From assembly GCA_003148945.1 (NCBI GenBank), contig QGGY01000005.1:62001-126000 (forward strand): a stretch of 64,000 nt of DNA, given 5' to 3'. Positions 34,738-42,950 of the stretch are shown here, one piece after another; the first letter of the stretch is position 1, and each line of letters starts with the position of its first letter. Position numbers and translations under genes: made by a program. The notes under the pieces were generated by a model, which saw only the letters and a list, made by a program, of their open reading frames with translations, was not told the DNA's origin and did not search any database. Origin of the DNA: Murimonas intestini (GTDB taxonomy: Bacteria > Bacillota > Clostridia > Lachnospirales > Lachnospiraceae).

Positions 34738-36366
34738 ATGAAAATTACAGATATTCTAATGCTGCTCGGCGGTCTGGCATTATTCCTTTATGGAATGCAG
34801 ATGATGAGCAATGGCCTTGAGACAGCGGCCGGAAATAAAATGAAGGCGGTCCTGGAGTCGCTTACGTCCAACAGGTTCAAAGGTGTGCTGGCAGGAGCCG
34901 TGATCACAGCAGTGATCCAGTCATCCTCAGCAACAACGGTAATGACAGTAGGTTTTGTTAATTCCGGCCTCATGACACTAAAACAGGCTGTTTGGGTGAT
35001 CATGGGAGCGAATATAGGGACTACGATCACGGGACAGCTTATTGCTCTGGATATGGGGGCGATAGCGCCGCTGATCGCCTTTGCCGGTGTAGCCTGCATC
35101 ATGTTTGTGAAAAATGAGAAGATCCGCCACATAAGTGAGATATTTGCCGGGCTGGGCATTCTTTTTATAGGAATGGGGATGATGGGGGATTCCATGGTTC
35201 CGCTGCGGGAGTCTGAGGTTTTCCTGGGCTTTATGACAAACTTTAAAAATCCTCTCATAGGCATACTTGTGGGTGCAGCATTTACTGCAGTGATCCAGTC
35301 CTCCTCAGCGTCGGTAGGAATCCTTCAGGCATTGGCCGGCACTGGCATGATCCCCCTGTCTGGAGCCGTGTATATACTTTTCGGACAGAATATCGGCACA
35401 TGTATCACAGCAGTTTTGGCCAGCTTTGGAACAAAAGTAAATGCAAAACGCACTACGATCATCCATCTGATGTTCAATATCATTGGTACCGCTGTGTTTA
35501 CCCTCATATGTATGGCGACCCCATTCGTTTCCTGGATGGAAATGCTGGCTCCGGGCAATCCCATAGCGCAGATCGCAAATACGCATACTGTTTTTAATAT
35601 TGTCACCACGCTGCTTCTGCTGCCATTTGGAAACCTGATGGCTGCAATAGCCACAAAAATGCTGCCGGGCCGCAGGGAAGAGGAGAGTGCGGTAAAGAGG
35701 CTGGAGTATATCAAGCCCCTGGATCATGTATATCCTGTGGGCCACTCTGTACTCGTACTGTCACAGATTGAACAGGAAGTAACGAGGATGCTCTCCCTTA
35801 CCAGAGAGAATGTGAAGAGAAGCTTCGAAGCCGTGGCAGAGAGAGATGTCAGGATACTGAAAGAAGTAGAAGAGCAGGAAGAATACATAGATTATTTAAA
35901 CGGTGAAATATCAAGACATATTGTGAAGCTGATGGCTACAGAGATGAAGACAGAAGATTCTCAGAATATCAACGGCTATTATATGATCATCAGCAACATC
36001 GAGAGAATAGGCGATCATGCAATGAATATCGGGGAGTATGCCAAAGACCTGGATAAATGGAATACCTCCTTTTCCGAAGCAGCCCTGGAAGAAATAAAGG
36101 ATATGAAAAAAACATGCCTGAAAGCCCTGGATGATATAGACTTCCAGGATCCCTCCAGATCCAGGGAGATTCTGGAGCTGTCAGCAAAATCAGAACAGCG
36201 CATAGATGATATGAAAGAAGAGTACCTAAAACGCCAGATGAAGAGAATGCAAAAAAGCACATGCGAGGCCCAGGCAGGCATCCTGTACTCAGAATTGCTC
36301 ACAGACTTCGAGCGGATAGGGGATCATGTGCTGAATATTGCGGAGGTGTATCAGAAGATGGCTTGA
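34738..36366 (+). CDS. Na+/phosphate symporter with C-terminal PhoU-like domain
   Basis: A 542-residue protein. The two inverted Na/Pi repeats carry the QSSSATT and QSSSASVGILQALA motifs (GAVITAVIQSSSATTVMTVGF and GAAFTAVIQSSSASVG). After about eight membrane segments (to ~residue 310) comes a helical PhoU-like region (~340-540; NIERIGDHAMNIGEYAKDL and FERIGDHVLNIAEVY, the two E/D-rich metal-binding repeats). It probably imports or exports phosphate and is gated by the PhoU part. No pho regulon site was recognised. Confidence 0.93.
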   Translation: MKITDILMLLGGLALFLYGMQMMSNGLETAAGNKMKAVLESLTSNRFKGVLAGAVITAVIQSSSATTVMTVGFVNSGLMTLKQAVWVIMGANIGTTITGQLIALDMGAIAPLIAFAGVACIMFVKNEKIRHISEIFAGLGILFIGMGMMGDSMVPLRESEVFLGFMTNFKNPLIGILVGAAFTAVIQSSSASVGILQALAGTGMIPLSGAVYILFGQNIGTCITAVLASFGTKVNAKRTTIIHLMFNIIGTAVFTLICMATPFVSWMEMLAPGNPIAQIANTHTVFNIVTTLLLLPFGNLMAAIATKMLPGRREEESAVKRLEYIKPLDHVYPVGHSVLVLSQIEQEVTRMLSLTRENVKRSFEAVAERDVRILKEVEEQEEYIDYLNGEISRHIVKLMATEMKTEDSQNINGYYMIISNIERIGDHAMNIGEYAKDLDKWNTSFSEAALEEIKDMKKTCLKALDDIDFQDPSRSREILELSAKSEQRIDDMKEEYLKRQMKRMQKSTCEAQAGILYSELLTDFERIGDHVLNIAEVYQKMA

Positions 36367-36383
36367 TGGCTGGTTAGCTGATT

Positions 36384-37005
36384 AACAGGACGCTTTGCGC
36401 GGGAGGCAGTGAGCCGTCAGGAAGGTTTACTGGCACAAAGCTGGCTCCCGTAATGAGGCTGGGGGATGGGTGAGGCCACTACTTGATTGGATTTCCAGAA
36501 CATAGTGGAAGCAATTAATTACTTTGACAGCTGGTAAGCTACAAATTGGTCCTACGTTAGCTGGATTAAACTGTTTTAGAGATCTTGAGAATATCAGGTT
36601 TTAAAGCTGGAGACTTCATGGAAAAGATTTTAATTATATTCTTTCATATGCATAGTAGTTTTCCAACAAAACCCCCCGTCTGTTTATAACAGCCAGCTTT
36701 GTGACGGTAAACTTGAGGCTGTCAGACAGGGCAGGGAAGGGATTCAGGGTGGCGGACTATAGTGAGGACATGAAACTCTTAGGCTGCGGGGAACGCGGTC
36801 AGCAAAAACGAGCGCTTGCGCTCGAGGCCGGAGCTGTCTGAGGGGCGTTTGTATCGACAAACGCACCGAGTTTCCGGCCGCTTTTTGCGGTTCTAGCGTT
36901 TCACGCAGCCTTAGAGTTTCAGGACGCAGCGGTTCGGACAGAACCCTGAATCCCTTCCCTGCCCTGCCTGACAGCTCACTATCCATCAACACAAAGCGTT
37001 CTGTT
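36384..37005. repeat. Nested inverted repeats: paired ~63-bp repeat, one copy interrupted by a 256-bp palindrome
   Basis: AACAGGACGCTTTG (36384-36397), AGTGAGCCGTCAGG (36408-36421) and GTTTACTGGCACAAAGCTGGCT (to 36446) reappear inverted at 36992-37005, 36967-36980 and 36691-36712. In the inverted copy the second and third blocks are separated by a palindrome: a 32-bp arm at 36719-36750 pairs at 31 positions with 36943-36974, then GAAACTCTTAGGCTGCG (36772-36788) pairs with 36904-36920, enclosing hairpins at 36810-36823 and 36845-36864. The 757-bp gap 36367-37123 has no gene; 36450-36690 is unremarkable. Confidence 0.7.
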
Positions 37006-37123
37006 ATTTGATTAAACAGTAATTTAATAAAATGATTATTTTCCCCCTATTGACATCCTTTTGAAATTTTGGTATGGTTACCCTATTGCCTGTAGGCAAA
37101 TGTATATCAGGAAGGGGAATTCT

Positions 37124-38044
37124 ATGTCTTTTTTACCATTTGCGGCAGCTTCAGCGAATCCCGAAGCGGTGCCGTCAATCGCACTTGTGTTTATGGGGAT
37201 CAGTCTGGCACTTATTATTGCTGTCCCAATAGCGCTTTTCTTCTATATTAAAAAACGTTTTATGCTTAATCCGCGTGCACTGCTGAACGGTGTTCTTGTA
37301 TTTCTGGCAGCGGGGATGCTTCTGCCGCAGCTGGCCAGTATTGGTCTGGCAGCCATTCCGGGACTTGGAGATACCTTAAGGTCCAACAATGTACTTGCGG
37401 GGATCGTGATGTCACTTGTGCTTGCAGCGTTTCAGATGGCAGGCCTTTTTATAGGCGCGAAGGTTCTTATGAAGAATGCGGGCTTCGGAAGTTACGTGTT
37501 CTTTGGACTTGGGTTTACAGCGATTGAGGCCTTTATGCAGACAGCCACAAACCTGTTCAGCTACCTGTCACTTGCCATGTCTGTGAATCAGGTAGGCGCG
37601 ACACAGCTGATCCAGGACCTGAAGGAGTCTAATCCTGAGCAGGCCGAGGAGGGGGCAAAGGCGCTATATGACTTTATAGGTGCGCCTGCTGTCAACTATC
37701 TGAGCTATGGTCTGGACAGTACGATGAAAGTTATATTTATAATCTGTGTTGCAGTGCTGCTCTTTGCCGCGCTCAGCAAGATCGGACCGAAGTATATGGC
37801 TGCGCTGGCTCTTGGTTTTGTATTCCTGTATAATGTGCCGAATCTGCTGTTCCAGGCAGGGCTGTACAGCAGTATCTGGGTTGCCGAAGCGCTTTATCTG
37901 GTGGTTACGGCAGTGACGGTCTTCTATACATATAAGTTTGTGAAGGAGAATATGCCTCAGGAACTTGAGAATCTGACAAGGAAGATAAACAAGTATGCGC
38001 CTCCCCAGAAAAAGTTCCCGAAATTCAATATTCCAAAAGATTAA
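37124..38044 (+). CDS. Polytopic membrane protein, YhfC-like in layout
   Basis: A 306-residue protein from ATG 37124 (AGGAAGGGG upstream). Seven or eight hydrophobic segments cover residues ~15-285, with a basic cytoplasmic tail (KINKYAPPQKKFPKFN). The beginning (LIIAVPIALFFYIKKRFMLNP) and FFGLGFTAIEAF are reminiscent of YhfC-type intramembrane proteins, but the EExxR protease motif is not present, so catalysis is doubtful. It is a single-gene unit followed by a bidirectional terminator. Confidence 0.6.
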   Translation: MSFLPFAAASANPEAVPSIALVFMGISLALIIAVPIALFFYIKKRFMLNPRALLNGVLVFLAAGMLLPQLASIGLAAIPGLGDTLRSNNVLAGIVMSLVLAAFQMAGLFIGAKVLMKNAGFGSYVFFGLGFTAIEAFMQTATNLFSYLSLAMSVNQVGATQLIQDLKESNPEQAEEGAKALYDFIGAPAVNYLSYGLDSTMKVIFIICVAVLLFAALSKIGPKYMAALALGFVFLYNVPNLLFQAGLYSSIWVAEALYLVVTAVTVFYTYKFVKENMPQELENLTRKINKYAPPQKKFPKFNIPKD

Positions 38045-38053
38045 TAGCAGATG

Positions 38054-38107
38054 AAAGATGCCTGTTTTCCTTAAGGGGCCATGGCCCCTGGAAGCAGACA
38101 TCTTTTT
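38054..38107. terminator. Bidirectional terminator
   Basis: AAAGATGCCTG and CAGACATCTTT form the outer stem, and GGGGCCATGGCCCC (38075-38088) is a perfect inner palindrome; T runs follow on both strands. It separates the membrane protein from the convergent ABC genes. Confidence 0.85.
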
Positions 38108-38130
38108 TATTTTACAATTTTCTGAAATCC

Positions 38131-38931
38131 TTATTGCAGCCTTTTCTGATACAGCTTTTCAATGAGGTTGATCATTGCATAAAGCCCCATGGCTATGATA
38201 CACAGGATGACAATGCTCATGAGCACCCAGTCCAGCTTAAAGACCTGTGTGCCGTAAATGATAAGATATCCCAGGCCGCATCTGGCCCCGATAAATTCTC
38301 CTATAACAACACCTACAAGGCAAAGGCCTATATTGACCTTCATGATGCTGATGATGATTGGGATGGTGCTGGGAAGCACTACCTTGAAGAGTACGTCTTT
38401 TTTAGTTCCCCTCAGTGTATAGATTAATTTTATTTTGTCCGGGTCTACTTCCTGAAAACCTGTGTAGAGATTTAGGACAGTTCCGAAAATTGCTACTGAC
38501 ATACCTGCCACAATTATGGTATTCATATTGGCGCCCAGCCATACAATAAGAAGGGGAGCCAGTGCGGATTTTGGCAGGCTGTTCAGTATGACGAGATAAG
38601 GCTCCAGTATCTGTGACAGCTTAGGGCACAGCCACAGCAGCACAGAGATGAGGATACCGAATATGACCACGAGCAGGAAGCTTAACAGGGTTTCGGCAAG
38701 CGTCATTCCCACGTGTAAAAAAATAGACCCATCTTTTACCATAGAGATAAAGGTGGATGCGATTCTGGCAGGGCTGCTGAAAATAAAGCTGTCGATCAGG
38801 CCGAAGCGGGCAGAAAGCTCCCATATAAGGATAAAAGCCACAAAAAGCAGGATTCTGGCATTTGTGACAAATTGTCTGTGGCGCTTCAGGCCCTTTAAAT
38901 ATTCCTGCTGGGAAAGAGAAGGGCTAGTCAT
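38131..38931 (-). CDS. ABC transporter permease (SsuC/TauC type)
   Basis: A 266-residue permease with about six membrane segments and the BPD-type EAA loop (TLRGTKKDVLFKVVLPSTIPIIISIMKV). The family imports sulfonates, taurine, nitrate or thiamine precursors. It overlaps the ATPase gene by 8 nt, so the two form an operon read right to left. No substrate-binding protein is encoded in the operon or nearby, so specificity is open. Confidence 0.9.
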   Translation of the reverse strand: MTSPSLSQQEYLKGLKRHRQFVTNARILLFVAFILIWELSARFGLIDSFIFSSPARIASTFISMVKDGSIFLHVGMTLAETLLSFLLVVIFGILISVLLWLCPKLSQILEPYLVILNSLPKSALAPLLIVWLGANMNTIIVAGMSVAIFGTVLNLYTGFQEVDPDKIKLIYTLRGTKKDVLFKVVLPSTIPIIISIMKVNIGLCLVGVVIGEFIGARCGLGYLIIYGTQVFKLDWVLMSIVILCIIAMGLYAMINLIEKLYQKRLQ

Positions 38932-39691
38932 CGTTGTTCAGCTCCTTCCATATAAGATTAAAATAATCCTTAAATTCAGGAGCATTCCTGGATTTCATAG
39001 GTGTTCTCTCTTCCATATCTATCTGGATCGGCACGATCTTCCTGATCCTGCCGGGGCGTTTTGTCAGTACAATAACCCTGTCAGCGACACTGATTGCTTC
39101 TGACAGATCATGCGTAACCAGGATGGCAGTCTTATGCTCCTTCTTTATGATAGATGCGATATCGTCACAGACGGATAATCTTGTCTGATAATCCAGAGCT
39201 GAAAAAGGTTCATCCAGCAGCAAAAGCCCAGGGTTTAATGCAAGTGTCCTGATCAGTGCCGCCCTCTGGCGCATACCGCCGGAGAGCTGGGAAGGTTTTG
39301 CGTTTTTAAATTTGGACAAGCCATAGGATTTCAGCAGCTCATCAATGTGCTTTCTGTTTTCGGGTGTATCTTTTTTCTGTATTTCCAGGCCCAGCTTCAG
39401 GTTACTGTAAATGGTGCGCCATTCAAATAAATGATCTTTCTGAAGCATATAGCCGATATCTGTTTTGGAGTCTTTGATATCTCGTCCGTGCAGGAGGATA
39501 GTTCCTGATTCTGGAGTAAGCAGGCCGGAAATCAAAGAAAGCAGCGTGGATTTGCCACAGCCGCTGGGTCCGACGATTGCTATAAATTCGCCATCTTCAA
39601 CTTGGAAGGATATATTAGATAAGGCGTAAGTCTCGCCGTTGATACTGTGATAGACATAAGTGACATCTTCTAGTTCTAATAATGATTGCAT
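38924..39691 (-). CDS. ABC transporter ATP-binding protein (SsuB/TauB type)
   Basis: A 255-residue ATPase: Walker A GPSGCGKST, Q-loop YMLQKDHLFEW, signature LSGGMRQRAALIRTLA, Walker B LLLDEPFSALD and H-loop LVTHDLSEA. The LQKD-LFEWRT form is usual for sulfonate/thiamine-precursor importers. GGAGGTAAA lies 5-6 nt before the start. First gene of the two-gene operon with the SsuC-like permease. Confidence 0.93.
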   Translation of the reverse strand: MQSLLELEDVTYVYHSINGETYALSNISFQVEDGEFIAIVGPSGCGKSTLLSLISGLLTPESGTILLHGRDIKDSKTDIGYMLQKDHLFEWRTIYSNLKLGLEIQKKDTPENRKHIDELLKSYGLSKFKNAKPSQLSGGMRQRAALIRTLALNPGLLLLDEPFSALDYQTRLSVCDDIASIIKKEHKTAILVTHDLSEAISVADRVIVLTKRPGRIRKIVPIQIDMEERTPMKSRNAPEFKDYFNLIWKELNNDD

Positions 39692-39809
39692 GTTTTACCT
39701 CCTTTTGTACTTATATCTTATTCTATGAAAATGGGAATAAAAGGGTTACTGTGCACGTCGGTGATGTTTAAGCGCCATAGGGCCGGAAAGATTGGTTTTC
39801 CCCTCATTC

Positions 39810-39838
39810 TTGCAGAATCGCGTTATTTCTGATATACT
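39810..39838 (+). promoter_or_regulatory. Promoter of the first NTF2-LytTR regulator
   Basis: TTGCAG at 39810-39815 and TATACT at 39833-39838 with a 17-bp spacer, 28 bp before the start codon. Confidence 0.6.
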
Positions 39839-39866
39839 GGGCATATTATCTTCTGGGAGGAGTATT

Positions 39867-40673
39867 ATGGGAAAGCCATTTATTACAGAAGCAGAAATTG
39901 TTCAGATGACGCTGGAAAATGTCAGGAGCTTTTATGACCGGAATACTGAATTTACTACTACGCCAATGACAGATGATTTTGTCTGGATTGGCTCCAATGA
40001 TTTTCAGTGGAGTGAGGGACTGGAAGAGTTCCGCAGGGTAACAAAAAAAGAATATGAAGAACCGCCTGTCATGCTGACGGATGAAGAGTTTCATCTGCTC
40101 TTTCACGAAAGAAATGTCTGGATCGTTTATGGACGCTATAAGATAAATGCCACACTGGAGGACGGTTCCTTTATTCATGCACATGTGCGGGGGACTTATG
40201 TCTGGCGCAGAATCGGCGGAGAAATAAAATTGGCTCATGTCCATGGGTCACATGCACAGGACATTCCGCTGAATCAGATCATAACGCCGCCGGATCCCTT
40301 AACTATGGATACAAATTATTTTGAATATATGAAGAATCTGGATACCAGAAAAGCGGATTCCGAGAAGCTGGCCTTCCGTGACATCGAAAAAAATTATCAC
40401 TATCTGTTCCCTCACGAAGTTTTTTATTTAAAAGCCGCACTTCAGCGGACAGTAGTTTATACGAATGATGGATGTTTCCAGATTCCCGGAACCCTTGCGG
40501 AGAATGAAAAAAAACTGCCTGAAACGTTTATGCGGATACACAAGAGCTATATCGTCAATACCACGCTTATTCACCATATCTGCCGTTATCAGGTTATTCT
40601 AAAAGACGGCCGGGAGCTTCCGGTCAGCAGAAGTCAATATATGAGGCTGAAAAAATATCTCCAGCCGTCTTAA
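39867..40673 (+). CDS. LytTR DNA-binding regulator with NTF2/SnoaL-like N-terminal domain (copy A)
   Basis: A 268-residue protein from ATG 39867 (GGGAGGA upstream); the frame extends 25 codons further without a site. Residues ~8-135 resemble a SnoaL/NTF2 fold (FYDRNTEFTTTPMTDDFVWIG and HERNVWIVYGRY), which usually forms a ligand pocket. Residues ~170-268 are LytTR (FPHEVFYLKA, TFMRIHKSYIVN, LKDGRELPVSRSQYMRLKKYL). There is no receiver domain, so it is not a kinase-driven regulator. A homologue of identical length lies at 59739. It precedes the STAS operon and is a candidate controller of the peptide system. Confidence 0.85.
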   Translation: MGKPFITEAEIVQMTLENVRSFYDRNTEFTTTPMTDDFVWIGSNDFQWSEGLEEFRRVTKKEYEEPPVMLTDEEFHLLFHERNVWIVYGRYKINATLEDGSFIHAHVRGTYVWRRIGGEIKLAHVHGSHAQDIPLNQIITPPDPLTMDTNYFEYMKNLDTRKADSEKLAFRDIEKNYHYLFPHEVFYLKAALQRTVVYTNDGCFQIPGTLAENEKKLPETFMRIHKSYIVNTTLIHHICRYQVILKDGRELPVSRSQYMRLKKYLQPS

Positions 40674-41011
40674 TACAATATAAAATATTTTATACGGAAG
40701 CATTTATTGTTTTCAAAGAGAATAAAATACTTATTCATATCAGCGCTGCCGGTATTTACGCATGAATACCGGGGTATCATTATTGTCCCCTCTGCCATGA
40801 TCTGCCCGGGATACTGCCTGGACAGATTATCAAAGATTTTTATATCCAGCTAAAAATTCTTGAATACGCACAATAATTGTTAAATACGAAATAACTTGAC
40901 TAAACAAAGACGAAAATGATATAATTTTCCAAGAAAAATGACATCACAATTGTGATTATGTGAACTCAATATGTGGAATGAAATAAAATATTTTTCTTAG
41001 GAGGAAATATC
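40674..41011 (+). promoter_or_regulatory. Control region of the STAS-led operon
   Basis: A sigma-A promoter lies at 40896-40925 (TTGACT, 18-bp spacer, TATAAT). Just upstream TTGAATACG (40860-40868) and TTAAATACG (40880-40888) form a direct repeat with an exact 20-bp period, a likely activator site. In the ~85-nt leader ATCACAATTGTGAT (40943-40956) is a perfect palindrome, a possible second operator. CCGGTATT/AATACCGG (40749-40772) may be a weak terminator of the preceding gene. The rest of this 338-bp gap is AT-rich and shows no ORF. Confidence 0.65.
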
Positions 41012-41308
41012 GTGACTATCGAAAAAAATTTAGAGGAAACAAAACTTACATTGAAATTAGATGGAAGGCTGGATACAACAACGGCGCCCATGCTTGAGGA
41101 TGAGATAAAAGCTTCTATTGCCGGTGTTCAGAAGCTTGAATTGGATTTTGGCGGACTTGCGTATTTATCTTCAGCAGGACTGCGTGTTCTGTTAGGGGCA
41201 CAGAAGATAATGAACCAGCAAGGTAAAATGATAATCAGAAATGTTAACGATACGATCATGGAAGTCTTTGAGCTCACTGGTTTCTCAAAAATTCTGACGG
41301 TTGAATAA
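41012..41308 (+). CDS. STAS-domain anti-sigma-factor antagonist (SpoIIAA/RsbV-like)
   Basis: A 98-residue single STAS domain starting at GTG 41012 (TAGGAGGA upstream). The phosphorylation loop is LAYLSSAGLRVLL; by alignment with DSSGLG the likely phosphoserine is Ser54. In partner switching the unphosphorylated form binds an RsbW-type kinase and frees its client. The matching kinase (46301) and phosphatase (44658) are in the same operon, which no sigma factor accompanies. The next gene starts 13 nt on. Confidence 0.92.
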   Translation: MTIEKNLEETKLTLKLDGRLDTTTAPMLEDEIKASIAGVQKLELDFGGLAYLSSAGLRVLLGAQKIMNQQGKMIIRNVNDTIMEVFELTGFSKILTVE

Positions 41309-41321
41309 AGGGGGAGATGTA

Positions 41322-42950
41322 ATGAAAGCCGCCTATTTCGGAATAGATGCGCTTTGGGACTGTTTGAGTGTTTTGCTGAAACATGGTTGTGAACTGGTGT
41401 TCATTTTTACAATCGAAGACGGCGAATATGACCATTCGGCAGATATTTGCAGTTTTGCGAAGATGCATGGTATTCCGTATAAGACGACTCGTGCGACAGC
41501 CGATGATATAAAAAAATTGGAAGCTATGGGAGTGGAGATTTCTGTTACTGCCGGGTATCCCTGGCTGATTCCTCTGTCTGATACGATCAGGCAGCTGAAT
41601 ATTCATCCGTCCTATTTGCCGGAAGGCAGGGGCGCATGGCCGATGCCGGTCGCCATTATGAAGGATAGAGCTTCAGGCGTTACGATCCACAAGCTGGCGG
41701 AACATTTTGATGAAGGCGACATTATCATTCGTGAAAAGATACCTCTTGCTTACAATGAAAATCTTGTGACACTGACGGAGAAGATACGTAAGACTGCGGT
41801 AAAGCTGCTTGATACTTTTCTGGAGTCTCCCGGCAGGCTGTGGAATAATGCCATAAAGCAGGGCAGGGGGGAATACTGGGATGAGCCGACCGATAATGAC
41901 CGGCTTATATCTGAGACAGACAGCATAGACAGGGTATCGCATATTATGAGGGCCTTCTGCGGATATGGCATTTTGTGTAAGGTTCATGATGTCACCATTC
42001 AGATAGACGAGTGCAGATTATATGCTTCAAGTGAGGAACCTCAAGGCAATGAGTTAAAAATCAGACTTTTGGACGGAGTTCTGGCAGCTGAAAAATGGCA
42101 GCCGTATTTTCGTGAAATTACACTTGCTGACAGGCCCGTACTGGAAGAAATCAGGCATAAATATCCTTCAGAGCTGTCTGACTTTACGTTTTCGCTGCTT
42201 TTTTGCTGGCGAAGGCTGATGAACCTGAGATTATTCATAGGGAATGACTTTTTTATAGTGAAAGGAGAGGACAATTATTTCTGTCCTGTGGGAAAGTCTG
42301 ATGAATATATAAGGTACCTGCAGGGACTTATGAGATTGAATATAGGATTTACTCTGCGTTTTTGTGACACACAATACACAAAAACTATAGAGGAGCATCT
42401 GCATAATCTTGAAATAGAGCTGCAGGAAGATGACTGCGATTATATGATGGAAAATCAGATACTTGAAAACCTTGAGGGCAGCAGGCTGCATAATAAGAGG
42501 AATGATTTAAGCCATTATGTTTCTCAGACGCCGGAACCGCAGGCCGAGCTTATCACAAAGGAAAAGCTGAGTATTGTTAAAGAGATTTCGGATGCGTCAA
42601 AAGGCGCTGATTATCCTGCAGAAAGTGAAGCTATTAAATATTTTGAAAAACTCGGTCTGCGGGGAGTTCTTGTAAAACGAGGAGACAGGTATGTCAGTTT
42701 TGCAATTGCTTCAGAGATGCAAAGCAATATCATGCAGGGGCATTTTTCTAAGACAGTTGACAGCGACAGAGGGGCAAGCCTTTATGTAATCCGCGCATGT
42801 TCTGTTACGGCAATGAAAAAGTATGAATATACGAATATGGAAGATGATATGGGGATTCCGGGGCTTAGGCGTTTCAAGCAGTCACTCCATGCAAAGATTG
42901 TCCCGTCCTATACGGTAACTTTTAAAGGAGGCTGTGGCAGTGAACAATAA
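41322..42950 (+). CDS. Formyltransferase fused to a DUF2156/MprF-type acyltransferase domain
   Basis: A 542-residue protein (ATG 41322 behind GGGGGAGA). Residues ~1-190 are a formyltransferase: NIHPSYLPEGRGAWPMP contains the catalytic Asn and His, and HFDEGDIII the Asp, as in Fmt, PurN and ArnA. Residues ~260-535 match the DUF2156 GNAT-like fold of phosphatidylglycerol lysyltransferase: ITLADRPVLEEI, YFCPVGKSDEYI and the YEYTNMEDDMGIPGLRRFK block. Fmt-type enzymes use formyl-THF and MprF uses aminoacyl-tRNA; I know of no characterised fusion. It could modify a lipid, sugar or peptide amine for immunity or biosynthesis; this is inference. Confidence 0.82.
   Translation: MKAAYFGIDALWDCLSVLLKHGCELVFIFTIEDGEYDHSADICSFAKMHGIPYKTTRATADDIKKLEAMGVEISVTAGYPWLIPLSDTIRQLNIHPSYLPEGRGAWPMPVAIMKDRASGVTIHKLAEHFDEGDIIIREKIPLAYNENLVTLTEKIRKTAVKLLDTFLESPGRLWNNAIKQGRGEYWDEPTDNDRLISETDSIDRVSHIMRAFCGYGILCKVHDVTIQIDECRLYASSEEPQGNELKIRLLDGVLAAEKWQPYFREITLADRPVLEEIRHKYPSELSDFTFSLLFCWRRLMNLRLFIGNDFFIVKGEDNYFCPVGKSDEYIRYLQGLMRLNIGFTLRFCDTQYTKTIEEHLHNLEIELQEDDCDYMMENQILENLEGSRLHNKRNDLSHYVSQTPEPQAELITKEKLSIVKEISDASKGADYPAESEAIKYFEKLGLRGVLVKRGDRYVSFAIASEMQSNIMQGHFSKTVDSDRGASLYVIRACSVTAMKKYEYTNMEDDMGIPGLRRFKQSLHAKIVPSYTVTFKGGCGSEQ

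Noticed and set aside
36744-36992. 82-codon minus-strand frame in the large intergenic gap
   Set aside because: It lies wholly inside the palindromic element; the repeat explains the open frame.
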